Shown one piece after another: positions 5,988 to 7,659 of a stretch of 7,659 nucleotides of DNA. The notes below the pieces were generated by a model. That model saw nothing but the letters and a program-made list of their open reading frames with translations, was not told the origin of the DNA and did no database searches. Every line of letters begins with the position of its first letter. The stretch's first letter is position 1. Origin of the DNA: Gaiellasilicea sp031371615 (GTDB lineage: Bacteria; Actinomycetota; Thermoleophilia; Gaiellales; Gaiellaceae). The stretch lies in contig JANMJY010000292.1 of assembly GCA_031371615.1 (NCBI GenBank), positions 1 to 7,659 on the forward strand, given 5' to 3'. The position numbers and the translations under genes are program-made.

Positions 5988-6648
5988 ACGCCGGCGCGGC
6001 GTCGCGGATCAGGTCGTTGAGCGGCACTCCTTGTCGTCCGAGCTCGTCGAGTGACTTGCTGACGATCGCGCGGGCGTTGTCGAGGGCTTCGAGCAAGGCG
6101 GCTCGTGACTCGTCCGTCCGGTCGAGCTCGAGCGCAAGGTGGGCCACGGAGAGCGACTGGACGACGCCGTCGTGCAGCTCGAGCACGTGCCGCTGCTTCG
6201 ATTTTCTGCGCTCATCTTCGCGTAGCGTTTCGGCGTTGCGCCGGTCGAACGCCCCCTGGAGGTGCTGGTACTCGCCGAAACGGCGCAGGGTGATGTCGAT
6301 CGCGCTTTGTAGCTCTTCTGGCCTGCTGTCGACGATGTAGGCGAAGACGCCGCGCGACGCCGCCTCGTTCACCCACGCCCCGTTGTAGGTGTCTAGCAGC
6401 GCGATCACCGGGCAGAACGCCTGCGCCACGATCTCCGAGATCTGGTGCAGCGCGTGCTCGGCGCTCTCGCCAAGCCCGACGAGAGCGACGTCGGGGCGCT
6501 CCCTGGCGGTGACCGCCGCCACATCCGAGACATGGATCTCGCGCGCGATCACCTCGTGACCGAGCCCGGTGACCACCTGGGCGAGAATCTCCAGACGGTC
6601 GGACCGCTGGTTCGCGATCAAGACGCGGAGGTGGTGGATCCCGTCCAT
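5986..6648 (-). CDS. Pseudo-receiver fused to HisKA_3-type histidine helix, lacking an ATPase domain
   Basis: The 220-residue protein has two parts. Residues 7-125 have the receiver fold pattern, but the acidic pair is Asn13-Gln14 (VLIANQ), the phospho-Asp position is Gly58 (PDVALVGLGE) and the Lys position is Asp107 (AYIVDSRPEEL), so it cannot be phosphorylated in the normal way. Residues 126-203 are helical and contain VLELHDGVVQSLSVA (His159, Asp160, Gln164), the H-box of NarX/DesK-type kinases (HisKA_3). The protein stops 17 residues after this helical region, with no N, G1 or G2 boxes. It therefore cannot bind ATP as a kinase. It may be a phosphotransfer, phosphatase or dimerisation module for the adjacent response regulator. 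AmiR/NasT-like ANTAR proteins share a pseudo-receiver, but no ANTAR motif is seen. The ATG at 6648 has GGAAGG 5 nt upstream; an ORF extension to 6828 would translate the promoter. Confidence 0.82.
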   Translation of the reverse strand: MDGIHHLRVLIANQRSDRLEILAQVVTGLGHEVIAREIHVSDVAAVTARERPDVALVGLGESAEHALHQISEIVAQAFCPVIALLDTYNGAWVNEAASRGVFAYIVDSRPEELQSAIDITLRRFGEYQHLQGAFDRRNAETLREDERRKSKQRHVLELHDGVVQSLSVAHLALELDRTDESRAALLEALDNARAIVSKSLDELGRQGVPLNDLIRDAAPA

Positions 6649-6653
6649 GCGTG

Positions 6654-6659
6654 CCTTCC
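6654..6659 (-). promoter_or_regulatory. Ribosome-binding site of the pseudo-receiver/DHp gene
   Basis: Minus-strand GGAAGG followed by 5 nt and ATG at 6648 gives a standard Shine-Dalgarno arrangement. It settles the start in favour of this internal ATG. Confidence 0.65.
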
Positions 6660-6747
6660 GTAGCGAATTCGGGGCAACGAGAACGAGGCGCGAGGGTTGG
6701 GCGCAGAGGTCTGTTGCGGCCTGAGCGGGGCGGCTTGCCTGGCGAAA

Positions 6748-6753
6748 ATTGTA
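6748..6753 (-). promoter_or_regulatory. Extended -10 promoter for the two-component operon
   Basis: Within an AT-rich patch (about 6744-6785, striking in this GC-rich window) the minus strand reads TGTTACAAT, an extended -10 (TGN plus TACAAT, one mismatch from TATAAT). The -35 region at 17 nt (GACTCA) is poor, which is common when TGN is present. Transcription would start near 6741, giving a leader of about 93 nt before the ATG at 6648. The 206-nt divergent region 6649-6854 holds no gene I can support besides a possible 9-codon ORF next to the right-hand gene. Confidence 0.55.
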
Positions 6754-6828
6754 ACAGATTTCACTAATTATGAGTCGGCCATTTCGACGCCGTCCGGCGA
6801 CGACGCCGTCGTATTGAGCGCAAGTCAC

Positions 6829-6858
6829 ATGAACGGATCTGCGACGCTGCTGGCGTGA
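6829..6858 (+). other. Possible 9-codon leader ORF overlapping the next gene start
   Basis: ATG at 6829 opens MNGSATLLA and its TGA overlaps the GTG of the glycosidase-like gene (GTGA). That gene has no visible Shine-Dalgarno site, so a coupled mini-cistron would explain its initiation. The ORF is short enough to occur by chance and has only a weak ribosome-binding site. Confidence 0.2.
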
Positions 6859-7659
6859 GCCGCGTCACGATCGATGGATCCACCGGGGCGCTGCGGGTCG
6901 ACGGCGCGAAGGTCTTCCCGCTCGGACTCTCGAACGGCCCGCCGCTCGGCGGCTCCACGCCGGGCGGCAAGGACGGGCTGAAGGAGCTTGCCGATGCAGG
7001 CGCGACCTTCATCCGCACCGGCCGCGGCAACTGGAGCCTCGGGCAGCTCGACGAGCAGATCGCGGAGGAGCGTTCGCTGCTCGACGCGGCAGCCGCCCAC
7101 GGCCTCCGGTGCTGGCTCTACCTCGGAGAGGTGCCGGACCTGCCGGCGCGCGCGGCAGGCCAGCAGGCCTCGGCCCGCGAGCAGCTGCTCTCGACGATCG
7201 CGTCGTCTCTCAAGAGCCATCCCGGCCTCGGCGCATATAAAGGCGTCGACGAGCCGCGCAACCCGTTTCGGGGCAGCAACTGGATCCGGCCCGAGGGCCT
7301 CGTGCGCGCGGCGGGCAAGCTGAAGGCGCTCGACCCGAATCACCCGCTCGTGATTATCCAGGCGCCGCGCAGCACCGTCGCGCAGCTGACGCCGTACCGT
7401 CCTGCGTTCGACATCACCGGCGCGGACATCTTCCCGATTGCGTATCCGCCGGGAGAGCACTCCGACCTCGCGAACCGCGACATCAGCGTCGTCGGCGACG
7501 TGACGCGAAAGATGGTCAAGGCCGCGGGCGGCAAGCCCGTGTGGACGACGCTCCAGATCGCGTGGAGCGGCACGGTCCCGTCGGTGAAGAAGCCGAACGT
7601 CGTGCCGCGCTTCCCGACCGCGCACGAGCTGCGCTTCATGGCCTACCAGGCGATCGTCT
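6855..7659 (+). CDS. Glycoside-hydrolase-like TIM-barrel protein, 5' part
   Basis: A 268-codon open frame runs off the right edge. It opens VSRVTIDGSTGALRVDGAKV and proceeds through FPLGLSNGPP, the short beta-hairpin entry common in GH2/GH5-type barrels. Then come alternating strands and helices: GATFIRTGRGNW, GLRCWLYLGE, HPGLGAYKGVDEPRNP, HPLVIIQAPR and FDITGADIFPIAYPPG. The DEP of KGVDEPRN occupies the place of the NEP/DEP acid-base segment at the end of strand 4 in clan GH-A enzymes. The nucleophile strand would lie at or beyond the window edge. No signal peptide is seen, so it looks cytoplasmic unless the start is misplaced. GTG at 6855 is the first usable start after an in-frame TGA at 6771, but it lacks a ribosome-binding site. 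The substrate is unknown, and a catalytically dead relative is possible. Confidence 0.7.
   Translation, partial: MSRVTIDGSTGALRVDGAKVFPLGLSNGPPLGGSTPGGKDGLKELADAGATFIRTGRGNWSLGQLDEQIAEERSLLDAAAAHGLRCWLYLGEVPDLPARAAGQQASAREQLLSTIASSLKSHPGLGAYKGVDEPRNPFRGSNWIRPEGLVRAAGKLKALDPNHPLVIIQAPRSTVAQLTPYRPAFDITGADIFPIAYPPGEHSDLANRDISVVGDVTRKMVKAAGGKPVWTTLQIAWSGTVPSVKKPNVVPRFPTAHELRFMAYQAIV

Noticed and set aside
5986..6648. ANTAR-type antiterminator (AmiR/NasT-like)
   Set aside because: The pseudo-receiver resembles these proteins, but the C-terminal part has a histidine-kinase H-box (LHDGVVQ) and not the ANTAR three-helix motif.
6649..6828. Sixty-codon N-terminal extension of the pseudo-receiver gene
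   Set aside because: It would translate the AT-rich promoter patch. The receiver fold begins just after the internal ATG, which has a good GGAAGG ribosome-binding site.

Overview
The window is very GC-rich with strong G/C preference at third codon positions. Several genes start at GTG or have an actinobacterial TANNNT -10 box immediately before the start codon instead of a Shine-Dalgarno site. Together with the gene families present, this suggests a high-GC actinobacterium. A Thermoleophilia-like lineage (Gaiellales/Solirubrobacterales) is my guess from protein style, not a demonstrated assignment. No rRNA, tRNA, insertion sequence, integrase or CRISPR array is visible. This looks like ordinary chromosome carrying some little-studied families.

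Layout. The left edge holds the first 32 codons of a threonyl-tRNA synthetase (minus strand, running off the window). Next comes a possible 40-residue acidic ORF on the plus strand whose two ends overlap its neighbours. After it is a small secreted or membrane-anchored protein with an Ig-like domain (minus). From 701 a tightly coupled plus-strand operon begins: a DUF1800 protein, a Tat-exported DUF1501 protein and a cupredoxin, with start and stop codons overlapping at both junctions. It is followed by a short His-rich protein with its own Shine-Dalgarno site and possible promoter. A 13-bp hairpin with a UUCG loop at 3991-4020 closes this half. It also lies just past the stop of the convergent minus-strand genes.

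The minus-strand block 4024-6648 is transcribed from an AT-rich promoter near 6750. First is a protein with a degenerate receiver domain joined to a HisKA_3-type phosphoacceptor-histidine helix but with no ATPase domain. Then comes an intact single-domain response regulator 8 nt downstream. After a 31-nt gap comes an atypical short-chain dehydrogenase/reductase with an N-terminal Cys4 zinc-binding-like motif and a non-canonical catalytic segment. A divergent plus-strand gene from 6855 encodes a TIM-barrel glycoside-hydrolase-like protein that runs off the right edge.

How the genes may work together. The DUF1800/DUF1501 pair is a recurrent bacterial partnership of unknown function. Here it is followed by a predicted blue-copper protein and a His-rich putative metal-binding peptide, so an extracytoplasmic, metal-linked function is a reasonable inference. 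The pseudo-receiver/DHp protein cannot autophosphorylate by itself. With the intact response regulator beside it, it looks like part of a phosphotransfer or phosphatase module whose kinase is encoded elsewhere. This is the most unusual arrangement in the window.
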